Assembly: GCA_008921705.1 (NCBI GenBank)
Contig: VFFE01007583.1
Location: 174,077-238,076, forward strand
DNA length: 64,000 bases
Source of the DNA: Burhinus oedicnemus
Taxonomy: Eukaryota > Chordata > Aves > Charadriiformes > Burhinidae
Reading direction: 5' to 3'
The notes beneath the pieces were generated by a model. The model did not search any database, had not been told where the DNA came from, and saw only the letters and a list, made by a program, of their open reading frames with translations. A program made the translations under genes and the position numbers. Shown in pieces: positions 1-12,400 of the stretch. The number at the start of each line of letters is the position of its first letter. The stretch's first letter is position 1.

Positions 1-1044
1 ATTTGACTGTGATTTTAAACATTATTCTATTTGCATACACCGTGACAGGAAGAAAAGCCATTGTGTAGTTAATAGAACCCCGTATTCTGTATATCCTGGG
101 TAATTATTTATTATGCAATATTTATCATATTTACCCACTGTCTCAAAAGATTTATGTATTAATTTATCCTATTAGATTTAATCTTATTTTTTTGAAAGTG
201 AAGATGGGTTAAGAATTTCCCTATTTAGTTTGCATTCAGATTCTGATGAATGTTTTCTGCAGTTATTCATGTGAACAAGTTCTTGATTTCCAAAATGCTC
301 AGCTGAGAAAGATAAAAATGTCATGATCCTCATTTGCATAATCTTTAATGCAGTAACCACCTTGAAAATGCTATAGGTTTGTAGATTGAAAAAAATGTGG
401 ATTAGCTGAGTAAGTAATCTGATTTATGAACATAAGATTTTGGTGGGATGGAAAATAGTTTGCAAGCAATGTGGAGACTAAGCATGGTCATATAATTAAT
501 TTATTAATAATTCTAAATAAGAAATAAATTCAAAGAAATAAAAATGTCCCATTGAATTTATTAACAGAACAGGGATTGAAGTCACTGAATAATTTGCTCA
601 CAGGGTTTAGCTCATGCATCTCTGCTTGTTAGAGCAAGTCTTCTAGTGCTATAGGACTTCTTGTTCTATAGTAATTTTGTATTTGCTTGTAGATTAAGGT
701 TGAGGTATTTTTATTGCAATTAGGATATAAATTTAAGTAAGTTAATATTGCCAACAGTATCTCTAAGTGTTAGTGGGCCACCTGTGAATGTTATCTGCTT
801 TGCTCAGAATTATTTTCTCGATTAAAAAAAAAAAAAAAAAGATGAAGATGCAAAGTGCAACCAATGTGACATCTGCTTGATAACATCTTGACTTTGGTGG
901 TTATTTGTCAGTCTCGCTTTTTGTTTTTTAAATGCAAACTAGGGATTCAGGTGCTAGATAAACCACTCTGATGAGCGCTGAGCTAGTCAGACTGCACCCA
1001 GTGTCTTAGCCAAGGTCTGTGAGAGTCTCTGCTGAGTTGCTACT
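1..1044. other. Intergenic, nothing recognised
   Basis: AT-rich non-coding sequence with a poly-A run at 824-840. No gene or clear repeat was seen before the CR1 fragment. Confidence 0.6.
824..840. repeat. Poly-A run (17)
   Basis: Seventeen consecutive A. No recognisable retroposed body is attached on either side. Confidence 0.95.
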
Positions 1045-2430
1045 GTGCAAACCAGATGATGGGATAGACAAAAAAACACCCCTAACTAAATTTGCGGATG
1101 ATACCAAGCCAAGAGGAGACTGTAGTTGGAGAACAGAATTAGAATTTAGAGAAAAGGTGGTTGGTGGTGGTCATTTGGTTTTGGTTTGGGTTTTTTTGTT
1201 GTTGTTGTTTTTGTTTGTTTTTAATAGCAATAAATCAGCAGAGACAAGAACAAATGCATACTTTATTTTTACAGCCAGTCATCTTTAAGAGTCTGGTCAG
1301 TTGACCCTAGAAAATCTGTAGGGACCATGTGAGATGACCAAGAGAAGCAGATTGATACTGCTTAGCATCAGTGTAATTTTTGTGAAATTCCCAAAAATAT
1401 CATCTCTTTTTGGGGAAAAAGTGTTCTACAAGACAGAAAAAAATTGGAAACGATTGGAACAAGATAAATCATGGGCTGGGGTAAAAATGAGTGGATAACA
1501 GTTGCAGTAGAAGGCATTGCAGAGCCTGAGTGAATTATGAGCTGGATATGAATCAGCGATATTGCAGTGCCTTGAAACATACACGTCACACAAGCAGGAA
1601 GCCTGCAAGGCACAGGCTGTAATCCTTTCACTTGTCAAAGCTTTGGTTAGGCTCAATTTGAATGCTATGTCTAGCTTTGGGCATTACACTTCTGTACTCT
1701 CTCCAGATCTTTCCTGTCTTTCTTGAAGAGAGTAAGAGGATGCTGTGAGGTCTAGGAAGCGTGATCTGTGAAGAGTGATTGGGATTTTGGGTTACACATA
1801 TGGCATAAGGAGGAGAAGGGAGCTGGAGGAGATTTCTGCAGGAAAGGAAGAACTGTCCTCTGTGCCCATTGTAGATGAACTCAATTTACTGAGCAGTATA
1901 TGCCATTCTTTATACACTAACCATACTCCACGCGGGGTTTTTTGTACTAGTAATGACCCTACTAGAAGAATCTGTTTTATTGCTTGCTGTGATGCCCTCA
2001 AGTGGGTGATATGTGGAGGAATTTTTTGTATTCGGGGGGGAGTTGGTGTTTGTTTGGTTTTTTTCTTTCAATGATTAGTTGACTACAGTTTGAGAAGGCT
2101 TGGGTTTTCTTTCTAGATTTTGGTAGATAAGTTCAAGGATATGAAAGGCCACTGCAAGGGGGGAGGGATGATCTCTCTTCGTGTCTGTAACAATGAAGAA
2201 ATAAAGGGATTAACTTTGCAGCAAGGAAAATTCAGGTTAAATTACAAAGAGCTTTTTTCAGAGAAGGACAGCTTCGTACTAGAATAGCTTGCTTTTGAAG
2301 GTTTTGAAAAACAGGTTAGATATCTGCCACAAAAGATCATGCACATCTGATTCTACCAAGAGGCAGGAGAGTAGATTAGATGACCTCTCAAGAATTTTTG
2401 CAGTTCTCTTTTCTGTGATTCTGTCAATTC
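1045..2430 (+). mobile_element. CR1 LINE fragment, 5'-truncated, sense
   Basis: Around 1,050-1,130 the + strand reads a diverged CR1 reverse-transcriptase segment containing TKFADDTKP, the F-ADD catalytic motif region of the CR1 pol protein. Sequence at 1,600-1,700 and 2,130-2,270 resembles the later pol region and the 3' untranslated region of bird CR1. The end at 2,371-2,428 matches the CR1 3' tail (AGATGACCTCT, then TTCTGTGATTCTGT). The copy is broken by stops and by unrelated stretches, including a G/T-rich simple repeat at 1,152-1,223 and about 200 bases near 1,880-2,090. CR1 is the main LINE of birds and other reptiles. The copy lacks the first part of the element, which is usual for CR1, and cannot be active. 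Confidence 0.75.
1152..1223. repeat. G/T-rich simple repeat
   Basis: Runs of GGT and then GTT/GTTTT units on the + strand, interrupting the sense CR1 fragment. Likely a later expansion within or inserted into the old CR1 copy. Confidence 0.7.
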
Positions 2431-2486
2431 CATCGTTATTCGTAAAAGGCATGTGCATTCACACAGAGAAGTGAGAATGTGAAACT

Positions 2487-3640
2487 GACCATACAGGGTC
2501 AGACTATTTAACCTAGTACACCATCCTCAGTGGGAGCTGAAAGCAGATGTGTGGGGAAGACTGTACAAACAGGGTAACTAAACAGGACAATACTTGTTCT
2601 GTAGATGGCTTCTGTGTATTTAGTAGGTCTTGGTAGATTCTAGTTCCGTGAATTTGTCTGGTGCCCCTTGAACAAGTCTGAGCTGTGGGTGTTCATGGTA
2701 TCTCACAACAAGAAGTTCTTGCAGCTGAATCACGTGTGTGAAGACCCACCTCTTTCTCTTGGTTTTGAAGCTGACTCCCTTCTAGCTTTATTTGGTGCTT
2801 TTTGGCTCTTGTTTTTTGGAAAGACGTTAAAGACTCACCCTCTCCATTGCCACCAAAGAATTCATAGACCTTGACCTTATTCAGTCTTCAACATTTCTGT
2901 TTCTAGACCCAAGAGTTTGAGCTTACTTAGCTATTTCTTATATGGAAGATGATGCTTGGATTGTCCTTGTTGCCATGTTCGGAACATTTTCAGCTTTACT
3001 GTATATTCTTTTAGATGGAGGGAAAAAACTGCACGTGGTCCGTAGGTTGCAAAGAGATGTTCTCTGTTCTGGTCTCAATTCCTTTCCCAATAATTGTTTT
3101 TCTGACTTCTATTGAGCACTAAGCTTATGTTTCTATAATCTATCTGTCATGACCTCAAGGTCTCTCTTCCTGAGTAATACTGGTCAACTCATTATGTATT
3201 TGAAACTTGGACAGCTTTATTCTCCTGTGTATCTTTTTACATTTATCTATATTGAATTTCCTGTGCTGGTTTATTGCCTAATTACTAAGTCACACAAGGT
3301 CTTTATGTAGTTCTTCATTATGAGCCCTCATCTTCACTACCCTAAATAATGAAGTACCGTCAGCAACTTTTGCCACCTTGCTCCACCCTTTTTCTAGCTT
3401 GCTTATAAATACAATGAGCAGCACGAGTCCCAAGGCAGATCTCTGAGGTCTATTTACTTTCCTAAGTCTTTTAGGTGCCTATATCCTATTTTCTGACAAT
3501 TTCTCTATCTGTGCAAGAACCTTCATTATTTTTTGGTTGACACTTAGGTTCCTTAAGCCTTCTGGAAATGCAGATAGATTGTATGAACTGGATTTCCACT
3601 GTCCATGTGCTTGTGGGCATAAAAATATGACAGTAGTAGC
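2487..3640 (-). mobile_element. Older CR1/L3-type LINE fragment, antisense
   Basis: The + strand reads the reverse complement of an ancient amniote CR1/L3-like LINE. At 2,487-2,530 it matches the complement of the 3' end that normally reads like GGACCTTTGGTCTGACCCAG. At 3,090-3,470 there is a run of similarity covering the phrases around TTGAATTTC, 'AGCAACTTTTGCCACCT' and the 'AGATCTCTGAGG' block. At 3,540-3,600 the 'CCTTCTGGAAATGCA' block follows. It is more diverged than the CR1 beside it and has no useful open frame. Identification is from memory of the family pattern; RepeatMasker would settle the subfamily. Confidence 0.65.
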
Positions 3641-5329
3641 AAGCAATGGGATTCTTTTTTGCATAAGAAACCATTCTTTTCACAAAATACACATTTGTTA
3701 GCTTAATCACAGTATTACATTCTTAGTTCAGATGCATAGACTTGCTGTGCTTTTTAATGCTCAGAATACAATGATTTCATCATCTGTGTCTTCATTTTTG
3801 GAATACTGGAATTATAAATGGATGCATTTTACTGCTTTAAGAAAGATTTTGATGAAGAACATTGTTAACAGTGTGCTCTTGAGTATGTCATGTTATACAG
3901 TAAAAAGATTTGTGAATGCATGTGAAGTTTTCAGTAGGCATGATTAGTATTTAAACAAACTAGATTATTTTTCAGCACTGTTTAGTGTTATATTATTGCT
4001 GAGATTATTGACAAAAAATAAGTGTGTTAGCCTATTGTGGTGTTCCTTTTATTTCCTGATTTGTAGTTGAATACAGCTCAGCAAACTCGAGTGAAAAGAA
4101 AAAGAAAAAGTAGCTTCAAGTCAGGGTTATTCTCCTCTGGTCATGTCCTTTGCACTAAGTTTGGCAAAAGGGCTGAGTTTACTTGCTCGCATTAGGTGGA
4201 TATATACAGCCCTTTGCAAATGAGGAATTTTGCTAATTATTTCATTGTATGAGCAAGCTAAGGTCCCTGCTCCTTTAATGGAGATGAGCCAGTCATTAAA
4301 AAGGTAATGCACATTTTTGTGTAATGAAAAATGGTGCATCTGAGTACTTTTCAAGGTTTTTCCCTTCCCCCAATTCCTTCCTTCCTCCAACACATTTCTG
4401 GCATGGGGGTGTGTAGTTTCCTGTAGCGAATATTGAGGGATATGAACAGAAGATATTGTCTTTATCACCTTTCATCTTTTATGATTGAAAGCAAATGTTT
4501 TCTGCATGATTTTAATTTAAAAAAACTGAACAACCCTACAAATATTTAAATTCCTCTCCTGAAAGGTTTCAAGGAATCTGTCTTCTACAGCTAAGGATCT
4601 GAGAATGCATATAATTATACCTAATAATTCCACCACTGTCAGATTAGATTGATTTTTAGTCACTTTTGTGCAGATTAGATTCAACTCAGGTGCTCAAAGT
4701 GAAAGAAGGTGCATTAATCTGCAGTGACGTTCTGTCTTTCCCAATTAGCAAGTGCTAAGAGATGTTAGATAATGCAAGTTTGATGATGTGAAGCATTTTT
4801 GTTCTCCCACAGACTTTAGTAAAGTTAAGGAGGTTTAGACCTTCAGAGACAACCGTCAGCAACTGAAGTGTTGGACTGACAAAAACAGCATGAAAAACTG
4901 ATGGAAATTAACAATATTCCTGACAGATTTAAAGGCTGGGGACAGATGATGGTGCTTAAACAGAGACTTTGAGGGAGACTTTTAAAAAAATTAAATATCT
5001 GTAATATAAGCCTGTGGTGTACACATCTTTGTGCATTCAAAATATGTCTTTCAAAATTTTGATTAGCATATTGACATTTATAATGTGTGTAAGTTTGCGT
5101 GTAGTGGTTTATCTGATGCTGCATAACCTTGTCTGACATGTATGTATTTCTGTGTAGTGTTGAAGGTCATGCACATATTTCTTCAAACTGCATGTCATCA
5201 GACCATAATTTTAATTATTTTTCGAAGCAATAGTACATTAGCATTACAGAAGTGAACAGTGAAGGACAAAGTACTGAGAAATGAAGTGCGAATAAATGAC
5301 ATTGCAATGTGTGCATGTCTTCTGATTTG

Positions 5330-5480
5330 GCAGAATTAATGCTGGCGAGGCTTTGCTGTAGCTCAAAGTATATGTTTATTGCTTAATTATCTCAGTTACT
5401 GAATATGCTCATTGCATAATCTGGGGAAGCAGTAATTGAGTCCATTACTGTAGATAAACAATTGCCAATTTATAGTACTT
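5330..5480. promoter_or_regulatory. Candidate conserved non-coding element (weak)
   Basis: An AT-rich but complex stretch with TTAATTAT (about 5,383-5,390), ATGCTCATTGCATAAT (octamer-like, near 5,405-5,420) and a further AATTG cluster. No repeat or open frame covers it. The call is by appearance only. Confidence 0.2.
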
Positions 5481-6384
5481 CAGAAAAAAAATCTTGACTG
5501 TAAACAGATATTACAAAATCTAAAATATTGATGCTAATTTACTTTTACCACGATGAAATCTTAAGTGATTTTCTTAATGTGCACTCTGCCAATGCTTGTC
5601 AAAAATTCCCAGTATTTTCTTTTTATTTATTGGAGAAAGGAGTCTACTCCAATTATATTAAAATATTTTTTTCCTTTTCAAACTTGCCTTAATTTTTGGA
5701 TGAGCTATTAATTTTTTGGTTGGTTGTTTAATGTTGGTATTAGCTAATGTCAAGAAGCCAGTTCATTTTAATAACTTAAGAAGGCTGGCTTTTGATTAAA
5801 TGAGAGCAATATGGGATGTAATTGTAACTGATGGAGCAAAGATGATTTCGTAGGCGTGTAGGCAGTTTTCAATCTCCTACTTAAAAAGATATAATAGGTT
5901 CATCCTATTTCAGGAATGTTTGCATAAATCCTGATTTAGTGTTAAAACAAATGAAAACCCAAACCTGGTAGGAGCTCAATATTAATACCAGAAACTAGTT
6001 TGAATGGCATGGTGAGATGTAGGGGTTTTCCTGCAGATCATAATCCATTGTAATTTTTAGGTTTAATTCCCTATATCTTGCCAGACTGTTAACTCACCTA
6101 ATCCCGAAGCAGTGGTTGATACCCACTTTCCCACTTCCATAAAGCTCTAACTGATTGTTTAAAAATGTACCATAGATTGGAAAGAGGGAATTTTGCTACA
6201 TCTGAAACAATCCATTTAAGAAACAGGTTTGGGTGTTTGGGTTTGTTTGGTTTTTGTTTTTTTTCTTTATTGGTGATTATGAATTATCCAGCGCTTTAAA
6301 CGATGTAATTATAAGACCCAAATCCTGCATCAGCAGGGACACTATAGTCTTGTCTGAATTATTTCTGTTTGGATGAAGCAAGGC

Positions 6385-7075
6385 CTAGCCTGATTCCTCT
6401 TGGAATCAGAGGAAAACTCTCCGTTGACCATAGTGAGAGCTAGAATTCCTCCAGAAAGAGGAGTTACTTTATATACTCAGGTAGATTATGGGACTTTCAA
6501 ATTGGAATTGGGACCTCTAATGTCTTGTGAGAATGCAGTTGCAACCTGTCTGAAAGACTTTGTCTTCTAACCACCCCCTTGCTTTGTTAGCGTATGTATT
6601 CTCATATTACAACATATGCTATACAGCAGTGATAGATAGGATTTTAATATATACATGAATATAGAAAGATTTTAATATGTATTTATGTAACTGGCAGTCA
6701 TCTTCACAGACACACATGCATGTATTTATAAAGATAAAACTTCAATATACGTATATAGAAGTGTGTGAGTGAGTGTATGTAAAAAGCACTCCAGAGGGCT
6801 CTCCTACTGTCCTTAAAAGTTTTGCTATTGAGTATAGTAAGAGTGAATACATGCCTCCTGTTATGCAGAATTATTCTCCCAGTCTCAAGGGACGATTTCA
6901 TATCTTATGCCGGCAAAATGAAACTGATCTCAGAAATACTTAGCCCAGAAGTGTTCATTTAATCTTGGAAGTAGTCCCACTGAATTTAATGAGCCGTTAG
7001 ATAGTAAATTCTTTGGGGCTCTTACCTTCCTTTGTGCCTTATTCAGTGGTAAGCACAATCTCCATTAGATTTTAC
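6385..7075. repeat. Possible ancient amniote interspersed repeat remnants
   Basis: Two short stretches look like very old dispersed repeats known across amniotes. One is near 6,390-6,450 (a 'GCCTGATTC...GGAAAACTC' pattern). The other is at 6,965-7,060, where 'AGTAGTCCCACTGAATTTAATG' is followed by 'TAAATTCTTTGGGGCTCTTACC' and 'TAAGCACAATCTCCATTAG' patterns. The family name is uncertain and the copies are heavily decayed. Sequence between the two stretches is unremarkable. Confidence 0.35.
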
Positions 7076-9854
7076 ATTAACATCTACTGTTACTTACAGC
7101 AAAATGCTTTTAGGTTTTGGCTTGAAAATGATAATTCAAACACATAGGCATAAAAACTCTGAGGCAAAAGACAACAATTACATTAGAATTATTCCAAAAT
7201 TACATTTGAAGAATCTGAGTTGGCTTTGGGAAATTTCAAAAGCCACATTTTTGAGTGCTGCTGCAGGTGTTGCCTGATTTGGCCTTAATTGGAAAAAGAG
7301 TCTTGCAGCCACTGGGATTTTTGAGGCAGAAAGGATTGTAGACCTCAGATAGTAAACACTCCAACCTGCTGATGAACGCTGATAGTCAAGGTAACTCCTG
7401 ATGTAGCTGGGAGTAAGCGTAGAAAACCACAGCTTTTGTTAACTCCGATGCTGACAGCCAAAGGTCTGACTGTTACCCATTGGGGTCCTCTGAAATCCAT
7501 TCCAGTCAACAGCATTCTTCCAACTGACTGCACCAGCTCTGGATGAGCCTTCTCTTCTGCATGCTTCCCAAATCACATGCCTAAAATAAGCTTCCTGCAG
7601 GCTGGAATCGCTCAGTAGAATTGATGTGGCCTGACTATATATTTATTAACAAAGCTATACGTAAAGCACAAGCTCATTTTAGGTAATTGACACTTTTTTT
7701 TTCTTCCCAGATGGTTTCAATCTTAAGTTTTTATTTAGTTAGGACAGCATTTCTATTCTGGTGGTGTAAAACACTGTCCCACACTGACCAGAGCTCAGTA
7801 TGAGCTTTACAGTGCATGACCATATTCTTTTAGCAGCATGTTTCAAAAGAATTCATGGGAAATTGTGCATGGTTTTTTAGATATTTTTATCTTGAGGGCT
7901 ACTCTGCTAGCATCTGTATTTTCTTTTTCGACACAAAAAGAGAGAGGTAGGAAATGAGAGGAAGAGGGAGCAGTAATAAATACAAATGTAGGCAATAAAA
8001 CCAAACTAGTTCTATCATTGCTGTGAGAAAATTAGGTGAGATGAGTTGATTTGTGTATTGGTTTTCACTTTAAAGCTGTGTTTGAAAGGCACATTATCTA
8101 CTGCATTGGTTTTCATGTTAAAAAATGGTATTCTGGCTCAGCAGTGCTGTCAAGAAGTACAATATGTCCCACCTCATTAAGTACTATCTTTTTCCTCTCC
8201 ATCTGTCTAGAACAGCAGGAAAACTAGTTTTCCAATAGAAAAATAATCAGTTTTGTACATTTCCTTTCTTCACCTCTGTGTCTGTATTAATCTAAAAATT
8301 CAGTCAACTTTCCAGGGAAGTGCCTCTAGAACAAGAATCCTGATAAAGGTGCCATTTGGAACATCAGGGCCTGTTGTTTGGGATGTAGCAAGGTGAGCAA
8401 CTATGAGAGCCCAAACAAAAAATATATTGGACATATGAGGGAAGAAAAATCTGCCTATTTAATAGAAATATAAGCTGTGGTTGATTGACAGCATAGCTAG
8501 AAGAAATTTAGAAAAGGAGGCATTTTCTCCTCTGTTTGAGCATGTGACCAAGGTGTTCATCACTGTTTGGGTGTTACAAGAAGTGCAGCACTTAATGCCT
8601 AAAAGGCATGATGTATACGGAAGTAAATAACTGTGCCATATACAAGAGAAAAGCCCTGGAGGTTATTTGGTTCCTTGCAGACAGTACTGTTCAGATTAAG
8701 GGCCTGATCCACCATAACAAAAGCGCAACTTTGCCAACGAACCAACTTGCTTAGCGGAGTGGACAGCAGCAAAATGCAGGTGCTGGCTTTGCTGTTGGAA
8801 CTAAGAGAAAAACAACTCCAAAAGCCAGGAAGAAAAGGCAACAGCAAAAACATCAAAACATTGGCTGTGTTTTCAGGTAATTGCTTTCATTGCTGTTCAG
8901 CTTTTGGGAATTCCAGCATTCTTCAGGTTAAAGTAATTCTCCTCATGGAACTCGTAGCAATGCTGTCTCCTTATTCTTTACAGCAGCCACTCAGAGGTCC
9001 TGTAAGAAATCAATTTTAAGCCTGCATTTTCTTTCTGAAGAATACTCCCAAAGACTGAATGAGGGGCTCTGATTAAACCTTTTGCTTTCAGAGGCTTCAG
9101 ATCATACTGGTACTGTTTAACTAGTTGGAGTAGGGATACTGAATGAATAAAACAGCGTTAACTTCCAAAGGTTGCTCCTTTGCAAAGTCAAAGAGAGTGG
9201 CTATTGGCGGAAGTTGGCTGCATGCAAAGCTGAAGTCCCACATCAAAGGTTAGGTAGAAAATTGTATTTTACAGCTGAGGTAATACCAGAGGATGTGTAA
9301 CTGTGTGAATGAGTATTGTTTGCAATACAAAAAGCCATTTCTGAAAAGTAAATAAATACAGGTTTAGGAAAAAAAGCAAACAAACTAGCATAATTTATTC
9401 CCTGCATCCTAAAATATTTACATCTTTAGTTCTATTGTAGACACAAAAGGTAGGAGACCCCAGTGTGTAACAAAAGAAATAAGCATGCAAATCAATTGCA
9501 GACAACAGACATCAGTTACCAATTTGCCACTAGGTGATGTTTAACAATCTGAGAGTAATGAAAGGAATTTTCAGGGAGAATAATTTACTGTGTTCTGGGC
9601 TATGCATGTGCTAAGGATGATGTCATACCCTGAAAGAATAACTATGCAGACCATAAATAGTCTTTCAGCTGGAGAGATTTAACACTTACTTTGCAAGACA
9701 GGAGTGTATCTTTGAAGAAATCACTTTTTTCCTTATCCAAAGCCTTCTCTATATCCAAAGAAGCATATTTCAAATCATAAAGCAAGTTTTACTGTTAAAA
9801 CTCTGCTAAACAGTGATATGCTGTAGTGAAAAGTGAGATGCATGTCACCAAATA

Positions 9855-10015
9855 GGAGCGTGGCTTAATAGTAAAGCACAGGGATGGGAGAGGAAGTAAG
9901 ACCTTGAATCCTTTTGGCACTATGTCACTGACTTGCTTTGCAACCTCAGGCAAGACCTCAGTTTGCCTCTCAAAAAGCAGGGGTAACCTTACCTGCATTA
10001 AAGGGTCACAGGAAG
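9855..10015 (+). repeat. MIR-like tRNA-derived SINE, sense
   Basis: The order of blocks matches a MIR/CORE-SINE. A tRNA-like head at 9,858-9,890 (GTGGCTTAATAGTAAAGCAC, then GGGATGGGAG) is followed by a 'GACCTTGAATCC' B-box-like stretch. A core follows with 'CACTGACTTGCTTTGCAACC', 'GGCAAGACCTCAGTTTGCCTC' and 'GGGGTAACCTTACCTGCATTAAAGGGTCACAGG'-like segments. Known: MIR-type SINEs are ancient and present in many amniotes as decayed copies. It is non-coding and inactive. The call rests on block order rather than a computed alignment. Confidence 0.6.
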
Positions 10016-12059
10016 TTTAGTTAGCATTTGGTGTGGCATATGCTGGCCTTGGTGTAAGTGTAGCTGTTTGTCTGACAAGAATGGGACTGAGACAGTTGCG
10101 CCAGCAAAAGCTGTGAGAACCTCAGGTAAAAAATATGGTGGATGTACAACATGTTCACTTACTTAAGACTTGCACTAACCAAAGTGCCAGTGTTCCCAAT
10201 ATTTAATAATACTCAGATCTTGTGCACATTCCGATAATTAGACAAAGAGCAAGACTTTGTTTAGCTGCAAAGGTGCAACTTTAAAACAATATTTTGGAAA
10301 TTATGATATTGTGCTTACTCTTAACTCTGATCAAAATGATTAGCCAAGGTGCTGTGGTTTCCAGAATCGGTACGGGGCCACTGGAATGCAGTTCATAACC
10401 CTGAGCAGGTACTATTACCTTCCATGCCCACTGCCACACACTGTGTCTTGCTGTTGACTTTGTCAGACTGACGGGTTCACACAAAGCTTCAAAAAGGAAA
10501 TGTCACATTCCTGTGCTGTCTTTGACTTTCTTCCATCAGCTCTTTGCCATAGCAGGCTTCAAGATCCCACTGGGAGCTGTGGTATTTGGGCATTGTATTA
10601 AGCACTTTATCTCTGAAATACCTACTTACTGAGAGCTCTGCTCACACACATCTGCTGCTCACTTACGCTGGAAAGCTCATAGACTTCTCCCTTTTGCATT
10701 ATGGGAAACCATCTCAGAAATGGCACTCTGGAGAGTTAAACCTTTTTTTAGAAAAGACTGGAGGAAAAGAAAGGTATGAAAATAGATTCATATAAAATTA
10801 AATACATGAATTTACTTTAATGCTGCTGTGCTGGTTCTAGACTATATGTTCCAGCTTTTTCTTATCGCCTCCTAAGTGTATAGCTCATTGCTTGCACGTC
10901 TCTGTGCTTGCTACATTTGATGAAATAATCTTTCTGTACTACCCACCTCTGCTAGGATTTCTGAGTTTATATCCAAAAAACTGATGTGGCTTATTTTTAA
11001 ATTTACAACATAATATTGGGGTGGGGCTGGGGAGGTTTCTGTGGCTGTATTGTGTAATAGGGATAAAAACATAGTTCTACCTGGAGAGTAATCTTGTGGA
11101 TCCAGGAGAAAGACTATTTGCACCATGTAAAGGAAGAGTTAAAAAATGCAGGCAAGTCACAAGGTGGGAAGGAGAAGTAGATCAACAGTTCAGGCAGATC
11201 TTCCTTATGTTGTCCATTCTAAGCAGTGCTGCTTTGGCTGTGGCAGCTGCTGTAGCTCTAGGGCTGAAAGAGCAGCTGCCAAATACTACCTTGAGGTGCT
11301 GGATATTTTTTTTTCTCTAATCCCTCCATGCTGGGCTCATGCTCCGCCACGGTGTACTATGTTCTGGTGCAGGATTTTGGGATCGGGCAGTAAGCATTAA
11401 AACAGTTCCAGACAGAGTGATTTTTATCCACCTTGTCTAAAGTCAGTGCAACCCTTGAAGGAGGGCAATGAATGTACTAATATCAAAGGTCATTGCTACA
11501 CAGCAAGACAGAAGAAAACTTGTTAGAATGCCCTTATTACTCAAATGTACCCTGGGTAAAATATTTTATACTTGCATATACTTTGAGATTGTGGGGTAGA
11601 AGGATTTAAGAATAAGAAACAGAGCTGTAAGGATGTTAGACAATTTCCTAATACCTGAAAATTGTTAACAGAGCAGTCTGAGTGATGGATTATTTCTTGG
11701 TTTTACAGAAAAGCCTCTTTATACTTTGGATAAATTATTTGACCCCACATGCATGTTGTCCACTGGTTCCAGAAATCAGAACCCTAGGGAAAGTATGTGA
11801 ATTCGTACGGTCTGGGCCAGATCACAAGGGAGAAACTGAATTGAGACGTAGAGGTGATACTTGCCTTTTGCTTTTGCCAGCAGCTCGCATGTCTACAAAG
11901 CTCACCTGCAGCAATTTAGTATTGCTAGTACATTCCAATTAAACACACACTTATGTGGAGACCTAGCTGAGGATGATCCACAGAATTATTGCTTCTGCAG
12001 ACCTCTGCACGTTATAGAAACAAAGTGAACTGCAAATCACCTTTGTATTGAAAAGAGAA
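10016..12059. other. Intergenic, nothing recognised
   Basis: Non-coding sequence with short overlapping frames on both strands and no recognisable product, repeat or RNA gene. Confidence 0.55.
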
Positions 12060-12210
12060 ACTAAACCCAACCTCTGCTGGAAGCTGAGGAGGTGCCACCA
12101 TGCGTTTGTAGTGACCCTTGTAATCTTTCCCTGAGTACCCACTTTGGGGGGTGTCAGAGAGAGGATATGAAGCTAGACAGACCTTTGCTCTGACCCAAAC
12201 CATCCATTCG
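12060..12210 (+). repeat. CR1/L3-type LINE 3' end, sense (weak)
   Basis: At 12,150-12,200 the sequence 'GAGAGGATATGAAGCTAGAC' followed by 'AGACCTTTGCTCTGACCCAA' matches the ancient CR1/L3 3' end that appears in reverse at 2,487. The upstream limit is unclear. Short and diverged, so only the tail is supported. Confidence 0.45.
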
Positions 12211-12214
12211 TGCA

Positions 12215-12400
12215 GGCATAGCTCATTTGCAATGTCATTTAGGCAAATGGTACATGTAATTAAATCATTGAATTGCAGTGGGTGTTGACCATTTTAAAAC
12301 CTTAATTGGGCAATAAAACTGGAATCTAGATTATGGGTAGAGTCCTTTGACTGGAAATAACGTGTGGGAATGCTAATCAATGCACACTTTACAGTAGGAA
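12215..12400. promoter_or_regulatory. Candidate conserved non-coding element (weak)
   Basis: Complex sequence with CATTTGCA near 12,225, TAATTAAATCATTGAATTG near 12,257-12,275, CTTAATTGGG near 12,301 and GCTAATCAATGC near 12,372. Dense homeobox-type words without repeats. It follows directly on the weak LINE tail at 12,060-12,210. Confidence 0.2.

Larger units (their letters stand above)
3641..9854. other. Intergenic, mostly featureless
   Basis: AT-rich sequence with short chance open frames (the longest, 113 codons on the minus strand at 4,127-4,468, has no recognisable product). Contains the possible ancient repeat remnants at 6.39-7.07 kb and the weak candidate element at 5.33-5.48 kb. 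Nothing else is supported. Confidence 0.55.

Noticed and set aside
1019..1288. 89-codon + strand frame as a gene
   Set aside because: Its middle reads a CR1 reverse-transcriptase segment (TKFADDTKP) and the end runs into a G/T-rich simple repeat, so it is a LINE remnant.
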